This document shows, piece after piece, positions 1 through 5,796 of a stretch of DNA of 5,798 bases. The position numbers and the translations under genes are program-made. The notes below the pieces were generated by a model. It searched no databases and had not been told where the DNA came from. It saw only the letters and a program-made list of their open reading frames with translations. Numbering within the stretch: the first letter of the stretch is position 1; each line of letters starts with the position of its first letter. Source of the stretch: CAZWZG01 sp964638245 (GTDB lineage Bacteria > Pseudomonadota > Alphaproteobacteria > Rhodobacterales > Rhodobacteraceae); the NCBI GenBank assembly GCA_964638245.1, contig CAZWZG010000175.1, forward strand, positions 1-5,798, written 5' to 3'.

Positions 1-2
1 AG

Positions 3-1082
3 GGCCAGCGCCCGATCGTCTGGGCGTCGAACGCCTATCTGATGGAGCAGACAGGCTTCTCGCTGTCCGCGCTAAAACGCCACGCGCGCCGCCTGGCTGA
101 GATCGGCGTGATTTCCTTCAAGGACAGCCCCAATGGCAAGCGGTGGGGGCATAGGGACGCTGATGGGCGCATCATCGAGGCGTATGGCTTCGATCTGTCG
201 CCGCTGTCAGCGCGTGTCGAAGAATTCGAGCAGCTCCAGGCCGAGTTGCAGGCCGAACGCGAGCTCTGCCAGCGCCTGAAGCGTCAGATCACGGTTGCGC
301 GCCGGATGATCCGCGCCCGGATCGAAGCGGTGTCTCACGCGGCGCTGAGAGGGCCCTGGGAGCATCTTTCTGGGCTGTTCGAGGATCTCCTGGACCGTCT
401 TCCGCGCCGAAATACCGCCTCTGAGACGCTTGAGCGGCTCCTGGCATGGTTCAGGGAGCTTCAAGAGCGCGTCGAGGCGACGTACCTCAAGGCAGTTCGA
501 GCGGTTGAGGTTGTGGAAAACACAGCTGAAACCACCGAACGAGTCAGTGAAAAGACTCAAGAAATGGACCCCAGGGAGGTCAATTCTGAACCTCATATAC
601 TAATTACAACCCAACTTTATCCTGTAGCCTGTAATCGCTCAGAAAATGAACAAGCGGCGGGAGTGGTGCCCAATACGCCAACGGAAGAGCAGGTGGATAG
701 GGAGTTGGAAGATTGGGTTGCCGAAACCCGCAAGAAACGCGGTGCGGCGCTTGATTTGCCGACTGTGATGCAGGCCTGTCCTGAATTTGCGTCTTGGGCG
801 CGCAATATCGGCGGATATTTGAAGGATTGGGGCGATCTGCACCGGATTGCCGGGGAGTTGAGGCCGATGATTGGCGTTTCCGAGCATGCCTGGAACCTCG
901 CGCAGGATCGTCTTGGGCCTCAAATCGCGACAGCGGCGCTGGTTCTGACCTTCGACAAGCATTGCGCCGGTGAAGTGGCGTCTCCGGGCGGGTACCTACG
1001 TGGCATTGTGCAAAAAGCCGGGGCCGGGGAGTTGCATCTCGAGCGCAGTTTCTACGGTAGGCTCAGCGGACAGGCGGCGTGA
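3..1082 (+). CDS. repC: RepC-family plasmid replication initiator, 5'-truncated by the window edge
   Basis: RepC binds the origin and starts replication of alphaproteobacterial repABC or repC plasmids. The reading frame is open from base 3, and the residues before the first ATG (base 42), RPIVWASNAYL, already match the family. That ATG is therefore an internal methionine and the true start lies left of the window, with roughly 40-60 residues missing. Visible from that Met: a winged-helix segment (residues 1-25, SLSALKRHARRLAEIGVI), the family signature DSPNGKRWGHRDADG followed by EAYGFDLSPL (28-54), a heptad-like coiled coil (about 58-95), a polar linker (about 165-215), and a C-terminal RP-C_C-type domain ending in SPGGYLRGIVQKAGAGEL. 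The C-terminus is intact. The linker coincides with an AT-rich DNA island, a likely internal origin. The gene ends 12 bp from the convergent recombinase gene. repA and repB, if present, are upstream and unseen, so a full repABC replicon cannot be distinguished from a repC-only one. Confidence 0.93.
   Translation, partial: GQRPIVWASNAYLMEQTGFSLSALKRHARRLAEIGVISFKDSPNGKRWGHRDADGRIIEAYGFDLSPLSARVEEFEQLQAELQAERELCQRLKRQITVARRMIRARIEAVSHAALRGPWEHLSGLFEDLLDRLPRRNTASETLERLLAWFRELQERVEATYLKAVRAVEVVENTAETTERVSEKTQEMDPREVNSEPHILITTQLYPVACNRSENEQAAGVVPNTPTEEQVDRELEDWVAETRKKRGAALDLPTVMQACPEFASWARNIGGYLKDWGDLHRIAGELRPMIGVSEHAWNLAQDRLGPQIATAALVLTFDKHCAGEVASPGGYLRGIVQKAGAGELHLERSFYGRLSGQAA
541..656. other. 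Putative replication origin (oriV) island inside repC
   Basis: Bases 581-650 are about two-thirds A+T by hand count, inside an otherwise GC-rich gene. Just before and at the island's edge are two small inverted repeats: GAGTC (541-545) with GACTC (554-558), and GAGGT (576-580) with ACCTC (590-594). A direct repeat of CCTGTA follows (621-626 and 628-633). Both GAGTC and GACTC are also GANTC sites, the target of the alphaproteobacterial CcrM methylase. Origins of studied repABC plasmids lie within the repC coding sequence in an AT-rich stretch, so the position fits. No perfect DnaA box was found; TTATCCTGT (about 615-623) is a poor match. The island encodes a poorly conserved linker of the protein, which also suggests DNA-level constraint. 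Confidence 0.5.
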
Positions 1083-1094
1083 TGGAGGTGCGGA

Positions 1095-2213
1095 TCAGAG
1101 CCCTGCGGCCTTGGTCAGGTTCACCCGGAACCGATCCCGGCGCCGCTGATATCGGCGGGTCATCTCAGCCGACGCGTGTCCGAGCTGCTTCTGGACGTAG
1201 CGTTCATCGACCTCGGCTGAACTTGCGAGACCGGCGCGCAAACTGTGCCCGGAAAACAGGGCGAGGCGGTCTTTCTCGGGGAGTTCCGCGCGGATGCCGG
1301 ATTTCAGGACGGTGCTTTTGATGAGGCGCGCGACGTGTTTGTCCGACAGTCGCGCTTCAAGAGCGCGTTTTCCGTCTCGCGAGGTGCGAACAAAGATCGG
1401 ACCGAAGTCGATCTTCGCAAAGTGCAGCCATTGTTCGAACGCATGCACCGGGCAGGTTTGTTCCGAGGATCCACGCCCGATCTCAACCTCTCGCCAGCCG
1501 GTTTTGGCGTTGAGCGTCAGCACGGCGCCATCGTCGAGAATCTCGATCCAACCGCCGGAATCTGGTGTGTCGTCCTTACTGGCATCCAAGCTGACGATTT
1601 CCGAGCGCCTGAGACCACCGGCATATCCCAGGAGCAGGATGGTCCGATCACGCAAGCCCCGCAGATCGAAGGGCAGGGTGGCGACCATTGCGAGGATATC
1701 CTCGGGCAAGATGGCCTCTTTCTGTACCGGGGGTTTGCCATGCTTGCGCTTGATCCCGGCCAGCACGGTGGCGATGTGCCGGTCCTTGCGGTTTAGCGCG
1801 AACCCACGCTGCGCGTAGTTCCAGGCAAGTCCGGACAGACGCCGGTCTATCGTACTGACGGAAAGAGCAGGGGAGGGGCCTGTCGGCGCGGCCAGGTCAG
1901 TCAGGTAGAGGCCGATCATCTCCGGTGATGGAGGCAGCGGGTCCGTTCCTTTCATTCTGCACCAGCGCGCGAAATGCTTCCAGTCGGCGGCATAGGCCTT
2001 GTTGGTGTTCTCGGCCGTTGAGGCTTTGGCATAGTCACGGGCGGTGTCGACCAGCCGATCGAGGGTGCCGGAGCCGGCAACATGAGAGGGCAGGGCGATC
2101 GCATCGCGGCTCGCGCGATCTCTCTCGTCGACCTGAGCATCATCCGACGTATCAAAGGACGATGAGCTGGATTTCTCAGCCTCTGGGGACTGGTTTTCGG
2201 GCGTTTTACTCAT
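1095..2213 (-). CDS. Tyrosine recombinase / phage-type integrase
   Basis: A complete site-specific recombinase of 372 residues that would cleave and rejoin DNA through a 3'-phosphotyrosine intermediate. Residues 1-50 are a Ser/Asp/Glu-rich, probably disordered extension. Residues about 51-155 fit the SAM-like core-binding domain (STAENTNKAYAADWKHFARWC). Residues about 165-372 are the catalytic domain, with Arg202 (GGLRRSEI), the hairpin Lys237 (NAKTG), His323 and Arg326 (GHSLRAG), His346 (QLGHAS) and Tyr355 (MTRRYQR). All six catalytic positions are present, so the enzyme should be active. The ATG at 2213 has only a weak purine stretch (GGAA) close before it. The gene faces repC tail to tail and is divergent from the DUF1403-scpB operon across 126 bp that contains a dif-like palindrome. 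Multimer resolution or plasmid integration are the plausible jobs. Size and architecture fit plasmid or integrative-element integrases rather than chromosomal XerC/XerD, which are nearer 300 residues. Confidence 0.95.
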   Translation of the reverse strand: MSKTPENQSPEAEKSSSSSFDTSDDAQVDERDRASRDAIALPSHVAGSGTLDRLVDTARDYAKASTAENTNKAYAADWKHFARWCRMKGTDPLPPSPEMIGLYLTDLAAPTGPSPALSVSTIDRRLSGLAWNYAQRGFALNRKDRHIATVLAGIKRKHGKPPVQKEAILPEDILAMVATLPFDLRGLRDRTILLLGYAGGLRRSEIVSLDASKDDTPDSGGWIEILDDGAVLTLNAKTGWREVEIGRGSSEQTCPVHAFEQWLHFAKIDFGPIFVRTSRDGKRALEARLSDKHVARLIKSTVLKSGIRAELPEKDRLALFSGHSLRAGLASSAEVDERYVQKQLGHASAEMTRRYQRRRDRFRVNLTKAAGL

Positions 2214-2234
2214 GCTTCCGAGCCTATCTCAATT

Positions 2235-2263
2235 ACGTCCGATAAGGTAAACTTATTGGACAT
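2235..2263. other. Dif-like near-palindromic site, candidate recombination core for the adjacent recombinase
   Basis: Two 11-bp arms, ACGTCCGATAA (2235-2245) and TTATTGGACAT (2253-2263), flank a 7-bp core GGTAAAC (2246-2252). The right arm reversed is ATGTCCAATAA, which matches the left arm at 9 of 11 positions. Arms ending in ATAA and beginning with TTAT around a 6-8 bp core are the layout of XerC/XerD sites such as dif and cer. It lies 21 bp upstream of the recombinase start codon, so it could be the enzyme's crossover site, its own operator, or both. An untested alternative is a binding site for another regulator of the divergent promoters, or an RNA hairpin in the recombinase leader. Confidence 0.5.
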
Positions 2264-2339
2264 AGCGGGGATCAGCAAGGCGGGGCGGTTTGCACATCAT
2301 ATTGTGGACAAAAGCGCCGTGACAGGATAGTCTTGTTTC

Positions 2340-3242
2340 ATGAACTATGCCCGACATGGCCCGATCGACGACCACGACACATTACCCCGGATGCCGGCCT
2401 GGGTCACCTCGAAACGACCCGAAACCCCTGAAGATGTTGCGTTTTTGTCCGGGGCAGCCCTCAGTCATCTGCATCTTGTGCTGAACCAGCAGGACATCCC
2501 CCAGACCTTGCCCAAAGAAGTGTTGCGTGCCCGGCTGGCATTGCGCGCCGCGGAGGCCTGCGTGACGCATCAGGGACGCCCGGAACGGGTTTCGGAGTTG
2601 CGCGACGCGGTGGCGTTTCTGCAGCCCGGCGACAGTCCGGGTCCGGCGGGCGAGGTCTATCTCGCCTGGCAGCAGGCAGTGAAGCGGCCGATCTCGGTCA
2701 AAGCTCTGCACGGCGCGCTTCCTGATCTGGAGCCGGAGCTGATCGCCGTTTGGCTCGACGCGGGGCAGGGGGCGCCGGTCCCGAGGGCCGCGTCCGTGTT
2801 GCAGGCAGTTTTCGCGGATCGGCCGCGCGATCTCGCGGCCGCGCTGCTGCTGGCCGAGGCGGCTTTGGCGCAAGCGCTCGGGTGGAGCCATGTCCTGCCG
2901 CTCCTGGCACTTGGTTTGAAGCGGGCCGATCTGCGGAAGTCAGGTGACGAGCTGCGCTTGGCCTGCCATCGGGCGATCTTGGCGGCTGCGGCCGGGGCGG
3001 CGCGTGAGGCCACTGATCTTGTCCGTCGCTCGGCGCGCTTGAAAGAGGTCGCGCCGCAGCTCCGGGCGAAGGGATCCGATGAGGCCGTTGAGCTGTTCCT
3101 GAGCCAGGACGCTGTGGCGCCGACGGCGCTGACCTCACTCCGATCCGATCGCGCTGCGCGCCGGTTCTGCGATCGTTTGGTCGCGCTTGGCGCAGCGCGT
3201 GAGCTGACCGGTCGCGACACATTCCGGCTCTACGGCGTCTGA
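2340..3242 (+). CDS. DUF1403 family protein
   Basis: A 300-residue, Ala/Leu-rich and mostly helical protein with no signal peptide and no convincing membrane segment, so probably cytoplasmic. I recognise it as DUF1403 from the N-terminal LPRMPAWVTS followed by EDVAFLSGAALSHLHLVL (about 31-48), the middle segment RDLAAALLLAEAALAQALGWSHVLPLLA (written in parts: RDLAAALLLAEA at 163-174, then LAQALGWSHVLPLLA at 176-190), and the terminal block RRFCDRLVALGAARELTGRD ending in FRLYGV. The biochemical role is unknown. It is followed after 3 bp by scpB, so the two are co-transcribed and probably translationally coupled; this pairing recurs on alphaproteobacterial plasmids as far as I recall. The start at 2340 has AGGA (2324-2327) 12 bp upstream, a long spacing; the in-frame ATG at 2391 is the alternative, but it would remove the N-terminal motif's first residues. 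A possible promoter is TTGTGG (2302-2307) with GATAGT (2326-2331) at 18 bp spacing, which would give an almost leaderless message. Confidence 0.8.
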   Translation: MNYARHGPIDDHDTLPRMPAWVTSKRPETPEDVAFLSGAALSHLHLVLNQQDIPQTLPKEVLRARLALRAAEACVTHQGRPERVSELRDAVAFLQPGDSPGPAGEVYLAWQQAVKRPISVKALHGALPDLEPELIAVWLDAGQGAPVPRAASVLQAVFADRPRDLAAALLLAEAALAQALGWSHVLPLLALGLKRADLRKSGDELRLACHRAILAAAAGAAREATDLVRRSARLKEVAPQLRAKGSDEAVELFLSQDAVAPTALTSLRSDRAARRFCDRLVALGAARELTGRDTFRLYGV

Positions 3243-3245
3243 GCG

Positions 3246-3842
3246 ATGGCGAAGGATCAGGCAGATCAGGTGCTGGATCGGGAGTTGGACGATCTCCCTG
3301 CCGATTTGCGCTGGAGGGAATGGATGCGCCGGATCGAAGCCGTGCTCTTTGCCTCTGCCTCGCCGGTCCCGCGAGAGGACCTGGCGCGCGTGGTGGGGCA
3401 GGGGACTTCGGTCGAACTCCTGATCGACGATCTAATAGCCGATCTTGAAGGACGCTCGTTTGAAGTGGTCAAGGTCGCGGGCGGGTGGATACTGCGGACT
3501 CTTCCGGCATATGCGGCGGCGATCCGGACGGCGGCGGATATAGGCGATCAAGATCTCGATCTGCGCGAATACGACGTCGCTGTCCTTGCCGCCATCGCCT
3601 ATCACCAACCGATCACAAGGGATGGGCTGAGGGATATCTTTGGCAAGGAGATCAGCCGCGACTTGATCGGGCGGCTACATGCCCGCGGTTTGATCGGAAC
3701 GGGGCCTCGGTCACCGCGGCGCGGAGCACCGTACACCTATGTGACCACCGAAAATTTCCTCGTGGCGTTCGATCTGGAGTCGCTTCAGGACCTGCCCGAT
3801 CGCGAGCAGTTGGTGGATGCGGGTATGGTCGCGAGGGGATAG
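3246..3842 (+). CDS. scpB: Plasmid-borne ScpB, SMC-ScpAB condensin subunit (paralogue)
   Basis: ScpB is the winged-helix accessory subunit that, with the kleisin ScpA, joins the SMC ATPase to condense and segregate DNA. At 198 residues this is close to normal size. The first winged helix spans about 28-88 (RRIEAVLFASASPVPREDLARVVG, split as RRIEAVLFASASP at 28-40 and VPREDLARVVG at 41-51). The second spans about 107-178 (VLAAIAYHQPITRDGLRDIFG at 113-133 in part, then the strands GAPYTYVTTENFLVAFDL at 160-177) and closes with the family ending SLQDLPD. The start follows the DUF1403 stop by 3 bp with no Shine-Dalgarno of its own, suggesting translational coupling. No scpA or smc is beside it in this window, so it would have to use the host's chromosomal partners or a different partner, DUF1403 being the obvious candidate. 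The gene ends 7 bp from the convergent 542-residue gene. Confidence 0.88.
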   Translation: MAKDQADQVLDRELDDLPADLRWREWMRRIEAVLFASASPVPREDLARVVGQGTSVELLIDDLIADLEGRSFEVVKVAGGWILRTLPAYAAAIRTAADIGDQDLDLREYDVAVLAAIAYHQPITRDGLRDIFGKEISRDLIGRLHARGLIGTGPRSPRRGAPYTYVTTENFLVAFDLESLQDLPDREQLVDAGMVARG

Positions 3843-3849
3843 GCAACTA

Positions 3850-5478
3850 TTACTCCAGTTCTTCCGGGGCAGCCTCAATGACTTCCTTCGAAGAAACGTG
3901 TGCGTGGGTGAGTGCTGCGGCGCGCAGCACCCGCACCAGTAGTCGTTCAAGTTCGAGTTGATTGCTGATTTGGAGAGCGTGATGTACGGCGCCCCGGATT
4001 CGGGCAGCCAAGATCAAGTCCGCTGCAATCTCACTGGCTCCTCCCTCTGCGCCGAGCGCATTGATATCTTCCAGCAGGTCTTCTGGCGGCTTGCCCTGTT
4101 CCAGCAATTTCTTGTTCTTCCTCAGGAGGCGGCCAACATCAGTTCCCTCCCAGAGACCGAGAAACATGTGCGAAAGTTGGGCCCCTTGCCCACCCATGGC
4201 GCGCACTGCTTGCTCTACTGCAACAGACATTCCTTGAAGGTCACTGTGCATACCCGCAAGCCGGGAATGTCCGTACTCGAAAGCGTGTCTTTCGAATGAT
4301 CGCAGGCGGTGAAAGATGGCGTCTTGGTGCGAGGCTTGAAGGAATTCGCCAAACTTCCGCAACTGTTCTTCCTTTAGATCCGGTGACTTAAGTGTTTGAA
4401 CAAGGCGGTTGACCTGTTCTTTCGCCCAATCCGGCCATATGACCTCGAGGGTGCGTTGGCCACCGCCGCCCTGAAAGCCAACGAGTTCGTTTATTTCATC
4501 GAACGTCATTTCATGTCGGATTTGGAGCAGGCGTACGCCTTCCGCGAGGAAGATCTTATACGCATCAGCTGCGATAGGCCTTCCTTCGTGCGCCCACTCA
4601 TGCCAGCGCCCCGCCAGAAATTTGCAGCATGCCAGAAGGTGGTCTTTGCCGACCGAGAAACGGCTGAGTGCTTCACCGGCAACTGCAAGCCGGATTTCAT
4701 CTCTGGCGGCGACCTGTTCGTCGGTAAGAACGATCCGTCCGCCGCCCGAACCTTGAAGCAGCCTGAAAGTTCGGTCGCGTTCTTCTTCGCGTGCCCATTC
4801 TATTGCGTCGAGCCCTGCCTGGTATCGCTCAAAATCTCTAAGCGCTCTTACAGGCGCAAACGCTTCTGTTGCGCGTCCGCCTGGCCATCGCTTGCTGCGG
4901 ATATCTTCACGCACCCGTCGTGCGATGTCTTCGTCCTCTATGTTAATCCGAATATGAAATCCCATGTCAGCAAGTTCGATGGCGGTCAGCAACTGCCAGC
5001 TTGAATAGAAATCCTGGACATTGTCACTGTCATGAAGGTCGGGCTGAGCGTCGCTCGAAACACGGACTCGGCGCTCTCTGTGCGGCACGAACGTCTGTTG
5101 CTCTGGCCTTTTGAGAAATTCTGACCATTCGGGCTTTGGTGCGTCAAAGGGATGATTGTCACCCTTCAGACTTCTCATCCCTGCATCTTGCAGAGCATTC
5201 CAAAGGTCTGCCGCTGCGTCCATGCGGGGGCCATCGGGCTCAACCGGATCGTGTAGTTCTGGTCCTTCTCTTCGGCGAGTTTCCTGGCAGATCCGTCGTG
5301 CAATTGGATCTGGCCAGTGAAGGCGCATGCGTGGTCGAAGAAGCCCCAGTTCTTCAAGGCTTTCGAGCAGTGAGGCGCCAGCGTACCCTCCACGAAAGGC
5401 TTTCAGCTTTCCCAGATCGGATGCAAATGACGACGCTCTTATGTAGCGACCGACAGTTATGCGCGCTCTGTAATCCAT
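3850..5478 (-). CDS. Hypothetical protein, 542 residues, unknown family
   Basis: I do not recognise this protein. It is intact, soluble-looking, highly charged (rich in Arg and Glu) and has no signal peptide or transmembrane segment. Near the N-terminus (about 18-65) the text SFASDLGKLKAFRGGYAG, then LLESLEELGLLRPRMRL, then WPDPIARRI looks like a small helix-turn-helix: the segment ELGLLRPRMRL recalls the second helix and wing of MerR-type domains. Residues about 145-205 are a mixed segment (SSWQLLTAIELADMGFHIRI). Residues about 225-380 are helical and include HEWAHEGRPIAADAY and the turn GFQGGGGQRTLEVIWPDW. Residues about 380-542 are helical, with R495 and H500 in ARIRGAVHHA, only superficially like a HEPN RNase motif. 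The ATG at 5478 is the first possible start: an in-frame TGA lies 27 bp upstream. Its Shine-Dalgarno is weak (GAGA about 12 bp away). Base composition appears less GC-rich than the backbone genes, suggesting later acquisition. It is a single-gene unit behind a repeat-rich control region. DNA binding or phage defence are guesses only. Confidence 0.85.
   Translation of the reverse strand: MDYRARITVGRYIRASSFASDLGKLKAFRGGYAGASLLESLEELGLLRPRMRLHWPDPIARRICQETRRREGPELHDPVEPDGPRMDAAADLWNALQDAGMRSLKGDNHPFDAPKPEWSEFLKRPEQQTFVPHRERRVRVSSDAQPDLHDSDNVQDFYSSWQLLTAIELADMGFHIRINIEDEDIARRVREDIRSKRWPGGRATEAFAPVRALRDFERYQAGLDAIEWAREEERDRTFRLLQGSGGGRIVLTDEQVAARDEIRLAVAGEALSRFSVGKDHLLACCKFLAGRWHEWAHEGRPIAADAYKIFLAEGVRLLQIRHEMTFDEINELVGFQGGGGQRTLEVIWPDWAKEQVNRLVQTLKSPDLKEEQLRKFGEFLQASHQDAIFHRLRSFERHAFEYGHSRLAGMHSDLQGMSVAVEQAVRAMGGQGAQLSHMFLGLWEGTDVGRLLRKNKKLLEQGKPPEDLLEDINALGAEGGASEIAADLILAARIRGAVHHALQISNQLELERLLVRVLRAAALTHAHVSSKEVIEAAPEELE
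3912..3930. other. GC-rich perfect hairpin in the end of the 542-residue gene, possible brake for scpB read-through
   Basis: GTGCTGCG (3912-3919), a 3-bp loop, and CGCAGCAC (3923-3930) form a perfect 8-bp stem. It lies 70 bp beyond the scpB stop in the convergent gene's coding sequence. No T-run follows, so it is not a standard intrinsic terminator. It could pause transcription arriving from the DUF1403-scpB operon, or simply reflect Ala/Arg codons (the segment encodes VLRAAAL). Confidence 0.25.
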
Positions 5479-5523
5479 GACTGTTTGTCTCGTTGGTGTT
5501 TGTCACTCTCCAGCAGGAAAGTT

Positions 5524-5544
5524 CGTTGCAATCCATATGCAACG
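5524..5544. promoter_or_regulatory. Operator-like inverted repeat 1 (CGTTGCA-N7-TGCAACG)
   Basis: Perfect 7-bp arms at 5524-5530 and 5538-5544 with a 7-bp spacer. It lies 46 bp before the start codon of the leftward 542-residue gene, in the likely 5' leader or promoter, a fitting place for repression. The 14-bp repeat period of the half-sites is shared with inverted repeat 2, which points to the same dimeric DNA-binding protein. Confidence 0.45.
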
Positions 5545-5637
5545 TATACCTCGAAAGGCTGACTTATTCCCGGATTTCAGTAGGTTAATCGTTTCACTCA
5601 CGAGGTACCAGTTGTGATAGACACCAGCCACTAAAAT

Positions 5638-5658
5638 CGTTGCAAAGTACCTGAAACG
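5638..5658. promoter_or_regulatory. Operator-like inverted repeat 2 (CGTTGCA-N7-TGAAACG)
   Basis: Arms at 5638-5644 and 5652-5658 match at 6 of 7 positions and have exactly the same 7-bp spacer as inverted repeat 1, whose centre is 114 bp to the left. It sits just upstream of the rightward promoter-like element and could control both directions. Confidence 0.45.
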
Positions 5659-5663
5659 AAAAT

Positions 5664-5691
5664 TTGCTATGGCGGAAAATATATGTATAAC
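5664..5691 (+). promoter_or_regulatory. Possible rightward promoter
   Basis: TTGCTA (5664-5669) and TATAAC (5686-5691) are separated by 16 bp, 4 of 6 and 5 of 6 matches to the sigma-70 consensus, in the most AT-rich part of the window. Transcription would run rightward across two single motif copies (5700-5709, 5721-5730), which would sit at or just after the start point as repression sites would. AT-rich DNA gives such matches by chance, so this is tentative. Confidence 0.3.
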
Positions 5692-5747
5692 AATGTAATA
5701 ATCGCTTCACGCACTTAGAAAATCGTTTCATGACCCGTTTAGAGTGT

Positions 5748-5757
5748 CTGACGTCAG
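5748..5757. repeat. Perfect 10-bp palindrome CTGACGTCAG
   Basis: A self-complementary site between the possible rightward promoter and the right edge. It could be a small operator or lie near the end of a mobile element beginning outside the window; the sequence does not decide. Confidence 0.3.
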
Positions 5758-5788
5758 CGCCCATGGGACAGTTTAGGGTGATTTGATA

Positions 5789-5796
5789 AGAGAGGG
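5789..5796 (+). promoter_or_regulatory. Shine-Dalgarno-like run at the right edge
   Basis: AGAGAGGG (5789-5796) is a purine-rich run complementary in part to the 16S rRNA tail. With a promoter-like element upstream, it suggests a rightward gene whose start codon lies a few bases beyond the window. The only ATG nearby (5763) reads just seven codons to a stop. Confidence 0.3.

Larger units (their letters stand above)
5521..5730. repeat. Family of about seven 10-bp motif copies, consensus near AATCGTTTCA / AATCGTTGCA
   Basis: Plus-strand copies: GTTCGTTGCA (5521-5530), AATCGTTTCA (5587-5596), AATCGTTGCA (5635-5644), AATCGCTTCA (5700-5709) and AATCGTTTCA (5721-5730). Minus-strand copies: ATACGTTGCA (5538-5547) and TTTCGTTTCA (5652-5661). 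The shared core is CGTTKCA, with one variant CGCTTCA. The last two plus copies start 21 bp apart, two helical turns. Irregular spacing and mixed orientation fit operator sites better than classical plasmid iterons, though iterons cannot be excluded. Confidence 0.6.

Noticed and set aside
42..44. ATG at 42 as the start of repC
   Set aside because: The frame is open to the left edge and the residues before it match conserved RepC text, so the gene begins upstream of the window.
1118..1160. Terminator between repC and the recombinase
   Set aside because: Only a 5-bp stem (GGTTC/GAACC, 1118-1132) and an imperfect palindrome around GATATC are present, without a T-run.
1245..1818. Rightward ORFs of 174 and 183 residues inside the recombinase gene
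   Set aside because: They lie opposite a complete recombinase with all catalytic residues, overlap each other, and their proteins show no recognisable features; typical of GC-rich antisense frames.
2382..3222. Leftward ORFs of 169, 187 and 174 residues opposite the DUF1403 gene
   Set aside because: Compositionally odd (Arg, Ser, Pro-rich) shadows of a well-recognised gene; three overlapping frames cannot all be real.
3991..4008. HEPN-type RNase motif in the 542-residue protein (R495, H500)
   Set aside because: The segment RGAVHH fits only the loosest Rx4-6H pattern, lacks the usual polar residue after Arg, and no other HEPN feature was identified.
4396..5004. Rightward 202-residue ORF inside the 542-residue gene
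   Set aside because: Cys/Phe-rich product with no recognisable motif, fully opposite the longer ORF; no credible ribosome binding site seen.
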